From JBGQJN01 sp964423175 (lineage in GTDB: Bacteria; Patescibacteriota; Minisyncoccia; 2-02-FULL-40-12; IGHO2-01-FULL-4-A), in assembly GCA_964423175.1 (NCBI GenBank), contig CAYRDM010000004.1, forward strand, positions 1 through 24,748: DNA of 24,748 bases, written 5' to 3'. The position numbers were made by a program, and so were the translations under genes. Positions 1-7,016 of this stretch are shown one piece after another. Numbering within the stretch: the stretch's first letter is position 1; each line of letters opens with the position of its first letter. Under the pieces are notes generated by a model that saw only the letters and a list, made by a program, of their open reading frames with translations, was not told where the DNA came from and made no database searches.

Positions 1-51
1 TCTATGCAAAAGGTTTTATCCGCCATGCACTAAAATGCTAAATTTAACAAA

Positions 52-74
52 AAAGATTGCTTAAAGCAATCTTT
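52..74 (-). terminator. Rho-independent terminator after the HAD gene
   Basis: A 9-bp perfect stem (52-60 with 66-74) with a 5-base loop overlaps the stop codon of the minus-strand HAD gene. On the minus strand it is followed by a run of six T. The stem is AT-rich, so it may act in both directions. Confidence 0.75.
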
Positions 75-756
75 AAAAATCAACTGAAATTTTACCATTG
101 ACCAAGAGCCACATCGGTAAATCTGCCACCGAGGTTAGAATGTTTTCTCTGGCTAGACCAGCATTAAGCCACTCTTCCCTTGTCATCGGTCCAGTTAAAA
201 CCCCGACAAATTCAATACCACCATCTTTGACAGTCTGAAAGTCTTCCAGCGTATCGCCCACGAATATTGTTTCTTTATTTGATATTCCCCTGTAAAACAG
301 TTGTGTCGCTAGACCGTTAAATGCTTGCGGGTCAGGTTTAGGATGTTTCGTCATGCAGGATGTGTAAATTAGTTCAGGGTCGAAGTAACGTCTAACTTTT
401 CTAGCGTCAAGAAGTTTGGATAAACCCAACATTCTACGGCTTGTTAAAATTCCGCAGAAAACTCTTTCCGGCAAATGCAGGTTGTTTATAAACTCTAAAA
501 CTAATGGTGCCTTATCAACCATTGGAACTATTTCTACGTCCTGGGATTCCCAGGCGCTATAGAATTTTTGTACATCTTCTTCTGGCCACAATTCGGCGAT
601 TATTTCTCTGGTATTTTTGCCCCAGTATTTTTTGGGGTCAAAATTTTCAGGTAATTTAAGTCCTCTAGACTCGGCGACGATTTTTAGGTTGCCCTTTCTG
701 TAAGAGTCAAAAAGAGTGCCGTCCCAATCGAATATTATTGTTCTGGGTGAACCCAT
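73..756 (-). CDS. HAD-superfamily hydrolase, phosphoglycolate-phosphatase-like
   Basis: A 227-residue soluble protein of the haloacid dehalogenase superfamily. Motif I is FDWDGTLFDS, with nucleophile D10 and acid/base D12. Motif II is the LTSRR stretch around T105/S106, motif III is K140 in HPKPDPQ, and motif IV is VGDTLEDF with D168 and D172. The helical cap between residues 20 and 90 is of the type found in PGP/Gph-like phosphatases. These enzymes remove phosphate from small organic phosphates through an aspartyl-phosphate intermediate. The exact substrate cannot be read from the sequence. The ATG is preceded by an AAGGAT Shine-Dalgarno-like stretch 5-6 bases upstream. The gene lies downstream of ftsH but is separated from it by a terminator, so it is probably its own transcription unit. 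Confidence 0.88.
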   Translation of the reverse strand: MGSPRTIIFDWDGTLFDSYRKGNLKIVAESRGLKLPENFDPKKYWGKNTREIIAELWPEEDVQKFYSAWESQDVEIVPMVDKAPLVLEFINNLHLPERVFCGILTSRRMLGLSKLLDARKVRRYFDPELIYTSCMTKHPKPDPQAFNGLATQLFYRGISNKETIFVGDTLEDFQTVKDGGIEFVGVLTGPMTREEWLNAGLARENILTSVADLPMWLLVNGKISVDF

Positions 757-796
757 TGTTAATCCTTTTTAAAGATCCGTTTTCGAAACCATAACA

Positions 797-825
797 AAAA
801 GAGGTTGCTTTTGGCAACCTCTTTT
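797..825 (-). terminator. Rho-independent terminator after ftsH
   Basis: A 12-bp perfect stem (797-808 with 814-825) with a TTTTG loop lies 15 bases past the ftsH stop codon. On the minus strand the 3' side ends in T-rich sequence. Runs of A and T at both ends make it plausibly bidirectional. Confidence 0.88.
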
Positions 826-840
826 CGCACTACTTTACAG

Positions 841-2664
841 TTAAGCTTTTAACAAAGCATAGAAATCTTTTTGTTCCAGAGTTTCTTTTTCTATAAGTTC
901 TTTGGCGATTCTTTCTAGGGTTGCGGCCTTTTTGGTTATTATTGACTGAGCTTTTTTGAGCGCTTTTGAGATGAGATCTTTTACTTCAGAGTCTATTTGA
1001 AAAGCAATTTCATTTGAGTAGTTTCTCTCTGTACCCAGGTCTTTTCCTAGAAATACCAGCTCTTCTTTTTCGCCGAATGTTATTGGGCCTAGTTTATCAG
1101 ACATACCATACTGGGTGACCATCTTTCTAGCTATATCAGAGGCAACCTTGAGATCATTTGATGCGCCGGTTGTGAGCTCATTGAACGTAATTCTTTCTGC
1201 GGTGAATCCGCCGAGGAGAACTGCGAGTTCTGATTCAAACTCAGAACGTGAGCGGAGATGCTTGTCCTCTAAAGGAAGTTTCAAAGTATAACCACCGGCT
1301 CTACCACGAGAGACAATAGAAACTTTGTGAACTGGGTCCGTGTTGGGCAAGGAGGCCGCGACTAGAGCGTGGCCAGCTTCGTGGTATGCTGCAATTTCCT
1401 TTTCCTTCTTGCTGAAGGCATGAGATCTTCTCTCCGGACCGAGCATAACTTTTTCTATTGATTGTAATATGTTTTCTTGGGTTATTTCTTTTTGGTTTTT
1501 TCTGGCGGCAAGTATAGCGGCTTCGTTTAACAAGTTTGCCAAGTCAGCACCGGAAAATCCAGGAGTGCGTTCGGCTACCAATTTTAAATCCACATTTTTG
1601 GCTAGAGGTTTTTCTAATGAATGTATGCGTAGTATTGCTGCGCGGTCTTTCATCGAAGGTTCGTCAAGAATAATTCTGCGGTCGAACCTACCGGGTCTTA
1701 GTAACGCCGGGTCTAAGATGTCAGGTCTGTTAGTCGCTGCCATTACAATCACGGCGTCATTTGTATCAAAACCATCCATCTCAACAAGTATTTGGTTTAG
1801 GGTTTGTTCTCTTTCGTCATGACCGCCGCCAAGACCGGCACCTCTGTGTCTACCAACAGCATCTATCTCATCTATGAAAACTATTGAAGGAGAGGTTTTC
1901 TTTGCGATTTCAAAAGTATCGCGTACTCTATTAGCACCGACGCCAACAAACATTTCCACAAATTCAGAACCGGAAACAAAATAAAATGGAACATTCGCTT
2001 CGTTGGCCACAGCCTTAGCTAATAATGTTTTACCGGTTCCAGGAGAGCCAACAAGCAAAACACCACGTGGAATTCTTGCACCGAGTTTTTGGAATCTTTT
2101 GGGATCTCTCAAAAATTCTACTACTTCAGTTATTTCTTCTTTCGCTTCAGTTAAACCGGCCACATCGTTGAAAGTTACTTTTTTCTTTCCATTATTTTCA
2201 CTTCCGGCTAATTTAGCTTTGCTTTTGCCAAAACTAAATGCTGACATAGATCCGCGTTGAGCTTGGCGAAACATAAACCAAAACAAAAGAACCACAAGAA
2301 GGAAAGGAAGAACTATGGGTAAGAAGTTGATCAGATAAAAACTTAAACCGGTTTCGTCTTTAACCTTCAGATTGATCTGGCCAAGTTTGTCTTTGCCGAC
2401 CCCGAGATTAGAGAGAGTATCACTTATTGATGAACCAGCCTCTTTTTTAGAGGTTTCTTTTTTATCGTCTTTTGTTGTTATGTTTAAGTTTTCTCCACTA
2501 ACTTCTATGCTTTTAATTTGGCCCTGATTAATCTGGCCAACCAGTTCTGTTAGGGAAACTTCTTTGGTGTCTTGGCTGAGAGGTGAACGCAAAATTGCGG
2601 TGATGCCTGAAATGACAAGTAGTATCAAAAAAACAATTGCGACGTATTTTATAAGATTTTTCAT
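841..2664 (-). CDS. ftsH: ATP-dependent zinc metalloprotease FtsH
   Basis: Membrane-anchored AAA+ protease that degrades misfolded membrane proteins and short-lived regulators. The order is a first membrane helix (about residues 5-25), a short extracytoplasmic domain (about 30-105), a second helix (about 112-132), the AAA module and the zinc protease domain. Visible motifs, numbered from this ATG, are Walker A GSPGTGKT (about 206-213, with Ser where Pro is usual), Walker B IVFIDEID (about 261-268), the second region of homology RPGRFDRR, and the zinc site HEAGH (428-432) with the distal TGASNDLKVAS segment. The 607 residues are slightly shorter than E. coli FtsH. A TTG at 2671-2673 would add three residues, but it lies directly against a good -10 box, so the ATG at 2662-2664 is preferred. 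No Shine-Dalgarno is seen. Confidence 0.97.
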   Translation of the reverse strand: MKNLIKYVAIVFLILLVISGITAILRSPLSQDTKEVSLTELVGQINQGQIKSIEVSGENLNITTKDDKKETSKKEAGSSISDTLSNLGVGKDKLGQINLKVKDETGLSFYLINFLPIVLPFLLVVLLFWFMFRQAQRGSMSAFSFGKSKAKLAGSENNGKKKVTFNDVAGLTEAKEEITEVVEFLRDPKRFQKLGARIPRGVLLVGSPGTGKTLLAKAVANEANVPFYFVSGSEFVEMFVGVGANRVRDTFEIAKKTSPSIVFIDEIDAVGRHRGAGLGGGHDEREQTLNQILVEMDGFDTNDAVIVMAATNRPDILDPALLRPGRFDRRIILDEPSMKDRAAILRIHSLEKPLAKNVDLKLVAERTPGFSGADLANLLNEAAILAARKNQKEITQENILQSIEKVMLGPERRSHAFSKKEKEIAAYHEAGHALVAASLPNTDPVHKVSIVSRGRAGGYTLKLPLEDKHLRSRSEFESELAVLLGGFTAERITFNELTTGASNDLKVASDIARKMVTQYGMSDKLGPITFGEKEELVFLGKDLGTERNYSNEIAFQIDSEVKDLISKALKKAQSIITKKAATLERIAKELIEKETLEQKDFYALLKA

Positions 2665-2673
2665 GATTAACAA

Positions 2674-2679
2674 ATTATC
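2674..2679 (-). promoter_or_regulatory. -10 box of the ftsH promoter (near-leaderless)
   Basis: GATAAT on the minus strand, nine bases before the ftsH ATG. The expected transcription start falls about 2-3 bases before the ATG, so the mRNA would be nearly leaderless. No convincing -35 box is seen. Confidence 0.5.
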
Positions 2680-2756
2680 ACATTTTTTTTAATTTGGGAA
2701 GCTCATTTTTTGGATAATGAGTATTTCGGCCGCGATAGAGGATTCCCAAGATTCTA

Positions 2757-2785
2757 TTGACTTTTATTAAATTATCTGATATTAT
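2757..2785 (+). promoter_or_regulatory. Strong sigma-70 promoter of GC-rich gene A
   Basis: The -35 box TTGACT (2757-2762), a 17-base spacer and the -10 box TATTAT (2780-2785) with an extended TGA. Transcription should start near 2792, giving a leader of about 31 bases with the Shine-Dalgarno AAGGAG at 2809-2814, eight bases before the ATG. Confidence 0.8.
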
Positions 2786-2822
2786 ATATAACGTAGGACA
2801 TTTCCAATAAGGAGAGTTCAGA

Positions 2823-3677
2823 ATGGCTCACACAAATGGCGCGCAGACTGCCAAGAAAGTTTGCACACCCAATGTCGGGGCACCCCGTCGCAAGACGAAT
2901 GGGCGGGGTGCCCCGAGCGAGAACCTGCCGACAGCTCAGGCTGTCGGCGCAACAATCGCCAAGGTTCCCAAGCCGCGGCGACGCTTCACCCGCATTACGG
3001 TCTTTGACCGGAAGACGGGCGAGGATATCGTTTTCAAATTCCAGGCTGGTCAACGCTTGCCGTCATTGATTTTGCCGGCGCGTCAGCGGGATTACGATGC
3101 CGGCAAGTACGAGATCATCGCCGGTTTCAAATTCATCTACGGTCCCAAAAAGGGGACCAAACCTGCGCCTGTCGAGGAGGTAAAACTTCTCACAAGCAAA
3201 GAGGCGCGGAAAGCTTGGGTGGCTAGCCTGCCCAAGCTCGAAGGTGAAGTCACCGCCGAAACCGAGCCTGCTGTGGACGCTAGCGTCGATCAGTGGTTCC
3301 GCGTGGAATTGCCACGCGAGGCACTCGAAGTCGGCAGGCGTAGTTCCGCTGATCATGATTTCGAGACTCCTGCCTTTTCGGAGGAGTTTCCCGACGGCTG
3401 GTGCGCTAAGTTAGTGCAACCGCAACCGGAGTCATGTTGCGGAGACGCAAAGGCCGATCCGGACTGGACCTATGTCCAGCTACCATTCCACTTCGAGATC
3501 TACTACAACGGTGGAGCCAAGACGGTGCGCAAGACCCACCACGGCTCCAACAAGAAGCCGTTGCATGAGGGTCAGGTGGAGTGCGGTATGTGGCTGCCGA
3601 AATGGGTGTTGACACCCATCTCAGAAGACGGCGCCTCTGAAATCTACGAACAGTTGGCCGCTAGCGCCACCGACTAA
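2823..3677 (+). CDS. GC-rich orphan protein A (284 residues), function unknown
   Basis: I do not recognise the family. The reading frame is well supported by a strong promoter, an ideal AAGGAG site and a terminator close behind the stop. The N-terminus (1-55) is basic and low in hydrophobic residues (RRK, PRRR). A beta-rich stretch follows (about 56-110, RITVFDRKTGEDIVFKF then YEIIAGFKFIYGPKKG). Residues 111-215 are acidic and mixed, and the C-terminal part (about 216-265) again looks beta-rich, with aromatic residues, ending in CGMWLPKW. There is no signal peptide or membrane helix; Cys are at 14, 194, 205, 206 and 254. The coding sequence is far richer in G+C (hand counts of four 60-base lines gave 55-70%) than its AT-rich leader and neighbours, and it contains several perfect hairpins. 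It may be nucleic-acid-binding, but that is a guess from the basic N-terminus only. Confidence 0.8.
   Translation: MAHTNGAQTAKKVCTPNVGAPRRKTNGRGAPSENLPTAQAVGATIAKVPKPRRRFTRITVFDRKTGEDIVFKFQAGQRLPSLILPARQRDYDAGKYEIIAGFKFIYGPKKGTKPAPVEEVKLLTSKEARKAWVASLPKLEGEVTAETEPAVDASVDQWFRVELPREALEVGRRSSADHDFETPAFSEEFPDGWCAKLVQPQPESCCGDAKADPDWTYVQLPFHFEIYYNGGAKTVRKTHHGSNKKPLHEGQVECGMWLPKWVLTPISEDGASEIYEQLAASATD
2875..2948 (+). repeat. Two consecutive perfect inverted repeats inside gene A
   Basis: A 13-bp perfect stem (2875-2887 with 2904-2916, 16-base loop) is followed ten bases later by a 9-bp perfect stem (2927-2935 with 2940-2948, TCAG loop). Both lie in the first 130 coding bases. Further perfect inverted repeats in the same gene are 3072-3079/3099-3106 (8 bp), 3300-3306/3312-3318 (7 bp, 5-base loop), 3420-3426/3436-3442 (7 bp) and 3464-3469/3474-3479 (6 bp, 4-base loop). 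Confidence 0.85.
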
Positions 3678-3718
3678 TTTATCAGGCAGCCTCTGTAAGC
3701 TTGAAACTATAAAAATGA

Positions 3719-3747
3719 CCCCCGTTCAAGAGGCGAACGGGGGTTTT
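3719..3747 (+). terminator. Rho-independent terminator after GC-rich gene A
   Basis: A 9-bp stem with five G:C pairs at its base (3719-3727 with 3735-3743) and a 7-base loop, followed by TTTT, 42 bases after the stop codon. Confidence 0.9.
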
Positions 3748-3752
3748 ATAAT

Positions 3753-3781
3753 TTGACATATAATATTATAAGTGTTAGAAT
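3753..3781 (+). promoter_or_regulatory. Sigma-70 promoter of the beta-CASP ribonuclease gene
   Basis: A perfect -35 TTGACA (3753-3758), a 17-base spacer and the -10 TAGAAT (3776-3781) with an extended TGT. It starts just after the preceding terminator. The leader is about 40 bases and carries the AGAGGA site at 3819-3824. Confidence 0.8.
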
Positions 3782-3829
3782 ATTTTTAGGAACTTTAACA
3801 AACTTATGCCTAATTAAAAGAGGAAAATC

Positions 3830-5233
3830 ATGGCAGAATTACTTGGGATTAAAGGGCTTGGGGGCATGGATGAAATTGGCGCCTCAAGCACTCTGGTATT
3901 TACAACAGATGATTTGGGAAATTCAAGAAATATAGTAATTGACTCCGGTATGAGAGTCAGAAACGAAAGATTAGAGGGCGGGAAATTGGTTTCCAGGTCA
4001 GAAGGTCATTTGATTCCCCAGGAGACCATACATGCCGTTTTGGTTACTCATGCTCATTTGGATCATGTTGGCAACATGCCTTTTCTTGTGGATGCCAATC
4101 CTCAAGCGGCTGTCTTTATGACTCTGCCGACTTTGCATATTGCTGGTGAAACCTATATGGACACAATCAGGATAATGAGAGAAGGGAGAAGTTCTTTTTC
4201 TTCCGTTGATTGGGACTCCATCAGTAAGTTTTCAAGGGGTGCCAAGATTATTATCATGGACAATCAGGATAATACTATTAAAAAACCGGGATGGGTAAAT
4301 CTGTTCCCGGGGATTGATGCCTACTTCGGTCCAAATGGACACATTCGAGGATCTGCATTCATCGTTTTGAAGGTTGGATCCAGAATGATCATGTTCTCCG
4401 GTGATATTTCTGTTTTCGATAGCCCGACAGTGCGTGGAATGAAAGTTCCAGAAGAATTTATCGGACGGTTGGATGCAATTTTCATCGAAGCAACTTATGG
4501 ACATCGCGAATTTGAACGTTCGCGTGCTGAAGAAGAAGACCGCATGGCGAGACTTGCCAATGAAACGATTGCCAACGGCGGAAGCTGTTTGTTCCCGGCG
4601 TTTGGTATCGGTCGCAGCCCAGATGTTTTCTTAGCGCTGTTGATCAGAGGAGTTAATCCTTTGTATCTCGACGGCATGGGTCGTAAGATCCTAGACATCT
4701 ATACGGATAGAGTTGGCTACTGGTCTGAACTTGATCACAGCTCTGGTGTAAACCTTGAGAGCGATCCAAGAATCCAGTTAATCAAAGACAGGGCCGAGAG
4801 AGATTACATTATTTATGGCTCTGAAAAATTTAATGTTGTCACAACTGCTGGCATGATGATTGAAGGCAGTTGTGCTTGGCAATATGCCCAGGGTAACGGT
4901 TTCCTTGAGAATCCTTTCAATCTTTTGGGACAAACCGGATATCAGGCAGAATATACTGAAGGCAAAGCCCTCGAAGAAGTAATTGATGGGGGAAAAGAAG
5001 TAAGCTTCGGTGGCCGCAAACTGACGGTTCAGGCCCGTGTCGTAAGACTTGGTCTTTCGTCTCATGCAAGCGGAATGCAGCTTGCTGATATCGTTAATAG
5101 ACTCAAGCCAGCAAAAACATTTATCAACCACGGAACGGAAGAAGGACGCACTGGTTTAGAAAATAATTTGGGACTCCTGGGGTATACAGGAGAGATCCAC
5201 AAACCCAAGAATATGGACATGATAACTATCTAA
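3830..5233 (+). CDS. Beta-CASP metallo-beta-lactamase-fold ribonuclease (RNase J / CPSF73-like)
   Basis: A 467-residue cytoplasmic metallo-beta-lactamase fold protein with an inserted beta-CASP domain, the arrangement of RNA-processing nucleases such as RNase J and archaeal/eukaryal CPSF73. Metal ligands visible are THAHLDH (H74, H76, D78, H79), H171 in NGHIRGSA, D192 in FSGDIS, and the late H412 (SSHASG) and H434 (INHGT). E220 in FIEATYGHRE and the LFPAFGIGRSPD segment (254-265) mark the beta-CASP region. The length fits the short YSH1-like family rather than the 550-residue bacterial RNase J with its extra C-terminal domain. It probably takes part in mRNA or rRNA processing; endo- versus exonuclease activity cannot be told from sequence alone. 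It forms a single-gene unit between a consensus promoter and a strong terminator. Confidence 0.88.
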   Translation: MAELLGIKGLGGMDEIGASSTLVFTTDDLGNSRNIVIDSGMRVRNERLEGGKLVSRSEGHLIPQETIHAVLVTHAHLDHVGNMPFLVDANPQAAVFMTLPTLHIAGETYMDTIRIMREGRSSFSSVDWDSISKFSRGAKIIIMDNQDNTIKKPGWVNLFPGIDAYFGPNGHIRGSAFIVLKVGSRMIMFSGDISVFDSPTVRGMKVPEEFIGRLDAIFIEATYGHREFERSRAEEEDRMARLANETIANGGSCLFPAFGIGRSPDVFLALLIRGVNPLYLDGMGRKILDIYTDRVGYWSELDHSSGVNLESDPRIQLIKDRAERDYIIYGSEKFNVVTTAGMMIEGSCAWQYAQGNGFLENPFNLLGQTGYQAEYTEGKALEEVIDGGKEVSFGGRKLTVQARVVRLGLSSHASGMQLADIVNRLKPAKTFINHGTEEGRTGLENNLGLLGYTGEIHKPKNMDMITI

Positions 5234-5242
5234 GATTCACAC

Positions 5243-5286
5243 AGCCCAGCCCTCCGCACAATTTAGTGCAGAAGGCTGGGCTTTTT
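5243..5286 (+). terminator. Rho-independent terminator after the beta-CASP gene
   Basis: A 9-bp G:C-rich stem (5243-5251 with 5274-5282) with an inner 4-bp stem (5256-5259/5266-5269), followed by five T. Confidence 0.92.
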
Positions 5287-5364
5287 AGTTTTTCAAGGTG
5301 TTTTAAGAAACTGACAGAGAATTGGCCCAATTAGACCAGTAAAATAAGGCTTTCCGGGGCATAC

Positions 5365-5393
5365 TTGACATAACTGTTATTTTTTGCTATAAT
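5365..5393 (+). promoter_or_regulatory. Perfect-consensus sigma-70 promoter of GC-rich gene B
   Basis: TTGACA (5365-5370), a 17-base spacer and TATAAT (5388-5393) with an extended -10 TGC. This is as close to the sigma-70 ideal as possible and predicts very strong transcription from about 5400, leaving a leader of about 157 bases. Confidence 0.9.
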
Positions 5394-5447
5394 TAATTTA
5401 TCAAGATAAGACCAGGCGGGAACCTTTAAAATATAGATAAAATCATA

Positions 5448-5547
5448 TTCGGGGAGTGGGTATTTTGGGTACTATTTATTAGCGCTTAAAATACCTACCC
5501 CCCGAAGACATTGTCTGCAGTGGATGGGAGTAGGTTTTTCCTAGGAG
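5448..5547 (+). promoter_or_regulatory. Structured leader of gene B with two competing hairpins, ending at the Shine-Dalgarno site
   Basis: Segment 1 (5448-5466) pairs with segment 2 (5488-5506) over 19 positions, with one A-C mismatch and one G-T wobble, around a 21-base loop. A third segment (about 5526-5539) resembles segment 1 and can instead pair with 5489-5502 (12 of 14 positions Watson-Crick). Pairings 1:2 and 2:3 exclude each other. The 2:3 hairpin would end only three bases before the AGGAG site (5543-5547), while 1:2 leaves that area free. This is the layout of a translation-controlling switch. No known riboswitch class is recognised, and there is no U-tract that would make it a transcription attenuator. 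Confidence 0.6.
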
Positions 5548-5556
5548 AAACAACAC

Positions 5557-6836
5557 ATGGTAAAGAACGGACCATTCAAGAACAAGAAACATTTTTCCGC
5601 TCCCAAAAACTTTCCGGCCCCGGTCACTTACGGATTCGGTACTCAGCAACGTGAGCTGTTGGTCGCGGACGAAAGCGCCTACTTGGCATTCGTTCGGAAC
5701 ATCGCCAATCTCGACGGCGGGGCGATCGCCGATCTGCACACGCAGTTGGGCGAGACTCCTTTCACCGAAGATAACTTCAAGGCGGCCCTCAAGGCCGGTG
5801 CGGAGTACCGCGGTGAGCTGCCCAACGACGGCGATTCCGTGACATGCGGGATGTGCCTGAGCGGGTTTCAGCCGAAGGTGATCAAGTTCATCGATCGGCA
5901 GAGCCAGCAAGAGAAGCAGGGGGGCAACTTCCTGATTCTGAAGACCGCTCAAGTCACCGATCTGCTGGGTAAGCTGGAAGAGTCTCTGGCCAAGAAGGTC
6001 ATCGAAGTCGCCGATATCGCCACGAAGGCGATCATGGGTGATGCCGAGGTGCCTTCGCACGCGCGGGTTTTCCCGGTCTGCAAGACCTGCCGGGAGGTTC
6101 GCTCGAAGGGCGGCTATCGCGAGCTGTATTACTCCCGTGATAGCGCGCGGGAGGCTCTGCCAACGATTGGCCAAAAGATCGAGGTGGCGGTGAATCGTCA
6201 TCTCATCTCCGAGGCCATTAGCGGGCGGCAATTCCAGCGCGACCACCGGGCCACCGGTAGCGGCGCCAGTTTCGGTCGCGGCGGCGGTTTCAACAAGNNN
6301 NNNNNNNNNNNNNNNNNNNNNNNNNNNNNNNNNNNNNNNNNNNNNNNNNNNNNNNNNNNNNNNNNNNNNNNNNNNNNNNNNNNNNNNNNNNNNNNNNCCA
6401 CCGGGCCACCGGTAGCGGCGCCAGTTTCGGTCGCGGCGGCGGTTTCAACAAGAACCGCAGCGATCGTCCGCAAAAGCCGCGGACCGATTGGCACGGTGCT
6501 AGCCTCGAGGTCGGGACTGCAACGGCCTTGGACAACGCTGGGTATAACAACCTGGCGGATGCTCTCGTGGCTGCCGAATCCGGCGAACTGCTGGAGAAGG
6601 GCATCGCTCATGAGGGCTCGATCGTGCCGATCACCTTCGCGCTCAAACGCGCGCTGGAGTCGAGTACGACAGTTGGAGAGGCTCATGTGGCCTCCGCTCG
6701 TCCGAACGCCGCGGCACGTCGCGCGTCGGCACCCGGTGCTCGGCCTCAGCGCAAGTCGCGGGAAGTCGAGGTCGGTGGTGGCGGTCGCAAGGGCGGCCGT
6801 GGCAAAGGAGCGGCGGGTCAGGGTGACCTGATCTAG
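5557..6836 (+). CDS. GC-rich orphan protein B (374 residues after removing an artificial gap), function unknown
   Basis: The gene reads open from ATG 5557 to K247 at 6297, where 100 N interrupt it. The 55 bases before the gap (6243-6297) recur exactly after it (6398-6452). Joining 6297 to 6453 keeps the frame and continues 127 more codons to the TAG at 6834-6836. The restored protein has a basic N-terminus, two CxxC pairs (C97/C100 and C175/C178) that could bind one zinc, a helical region between them, a Gly/Arg-rich linker (GRGGGFNKNRSDRP, about 240-253), an alanine-rich helical segment (about 265-320) and a GGGGRKGGRGKG tail (355-366). A zinc-knuckle-like pair plus RGG-type stretches suggests RNA or DNA binding (inference). 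The family is not recognised. The G+C content is far above that of its leader and of neighbouring genes. The start is fixed by TAGGAG nine bases upstream. Confidence 0.8.
6243..6297 (+). repeat. 55-base sequence repeated at the left edge of the assembly gap
   Basis: Identical over 55 bases to 6398-6452. It ends exactly at the last base before the N run, while the second copy begins exactly at the first base after it. This is what two contigs with an unresolved end overlap look like. Confidence 0.95.
6298..6397. other. 100-N assembly gap, probably spurious
   Basis: Exactly 100 N, the conventional placeholder length. The flanking 55-base duplication implies that the contigs overlap rather than being separated. 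Removing 6298-6452 restores the gene B reading frame. Confidence 0.9.
6398..6452 (+). repeat. 55-base sequence repeated at the right edge of the assembly gap
   Basis: Exact second copy of 6243-6297. It encodes the Gly/Arg-rich linker of protein B in the frame that continues to the TAG at 6836. Confidence 0.95.
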
Positions 6837-6856
6837 AGCTCTGATTGCCAAGGTTA

Positions 6857-6888
6857 CCGGTGGCGGCGGGAATTCCCGTCGCCGCCGG
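6857..6888 (+). terminator. Very GC-rich hairpin after gene B, without a U-tract
   Basis: A self-complementary block with about 14-16 stem positions including two G-T wobbles, closing on an AATT centre. It lacks a following T run, so it is more likely an mRNA 3'-end stabiliser or a pause site than a stand-alone terminator. Confidence 0.55.
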
Positions 6889-6931
6889 GCCTCTTACTTA
6901 ATTAGTTGTTTGAAAATCATTTTAGTTATTA

Positions 6932-6981
6932 GATGAGATGTTAAGTCTCATCCGTCTCAAACCGTACGTAACGGTTTTTTT
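6932..6981 (+). terminator. Hairpin plus Rho-independent terminator ending the gene B unit
   Basis: A 7-bp stem (6932-6938 with 6946-6952) is followed by a second stem AAACCGT/ACGGTTT (6959-6965 with 6971-6977) that runs into seven T (6975-6981). The second stem is the likely termination point. Confidence 0.8.
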
Positions 6982-6984
6982 GTT

Positions 6985-7012
6985 TGGACAAATAATATTA
7001 TTGTAAGATAAG
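6985..7012 (+). promoter_or_regulatory. Candidate promoter just before the rod-like element
   Basis: TGGACA (6985-6990, 5 of 6 to consensus), a 16-base spacer and GATAAG (7007-7012, 4 of 6). The expected start, near 7018-7019, coincides with the first bases of the long inverted repeat. It is a weak match and not proof of transcription. Confidence 0.35.
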
Positions 7013-7016
7013 AATT

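Noticed and set aside
2772..3053. Minus-strand open frame across the start of gene A
   Set aside because: No ribosome site or promoter, and it runs through the strong promoter of gene A; a compositional shadow.
5479..6246. Long open frame on the minus strand across gene B (255 codons)
   Set aside because: It is the usual antisense shadow of a GC-rich gene. The plus strand has the promoter, ribosome site, terminator and restored frame.
6398..6831. Continuation of gene B in the literal frame across the N run
   Set aside because: The 155 extra bases (gap plus duplicated 55-mer) shift the frame. The merged frame ending at 6836 is continuous and gives the sensible Gly/Arg-rich tail.
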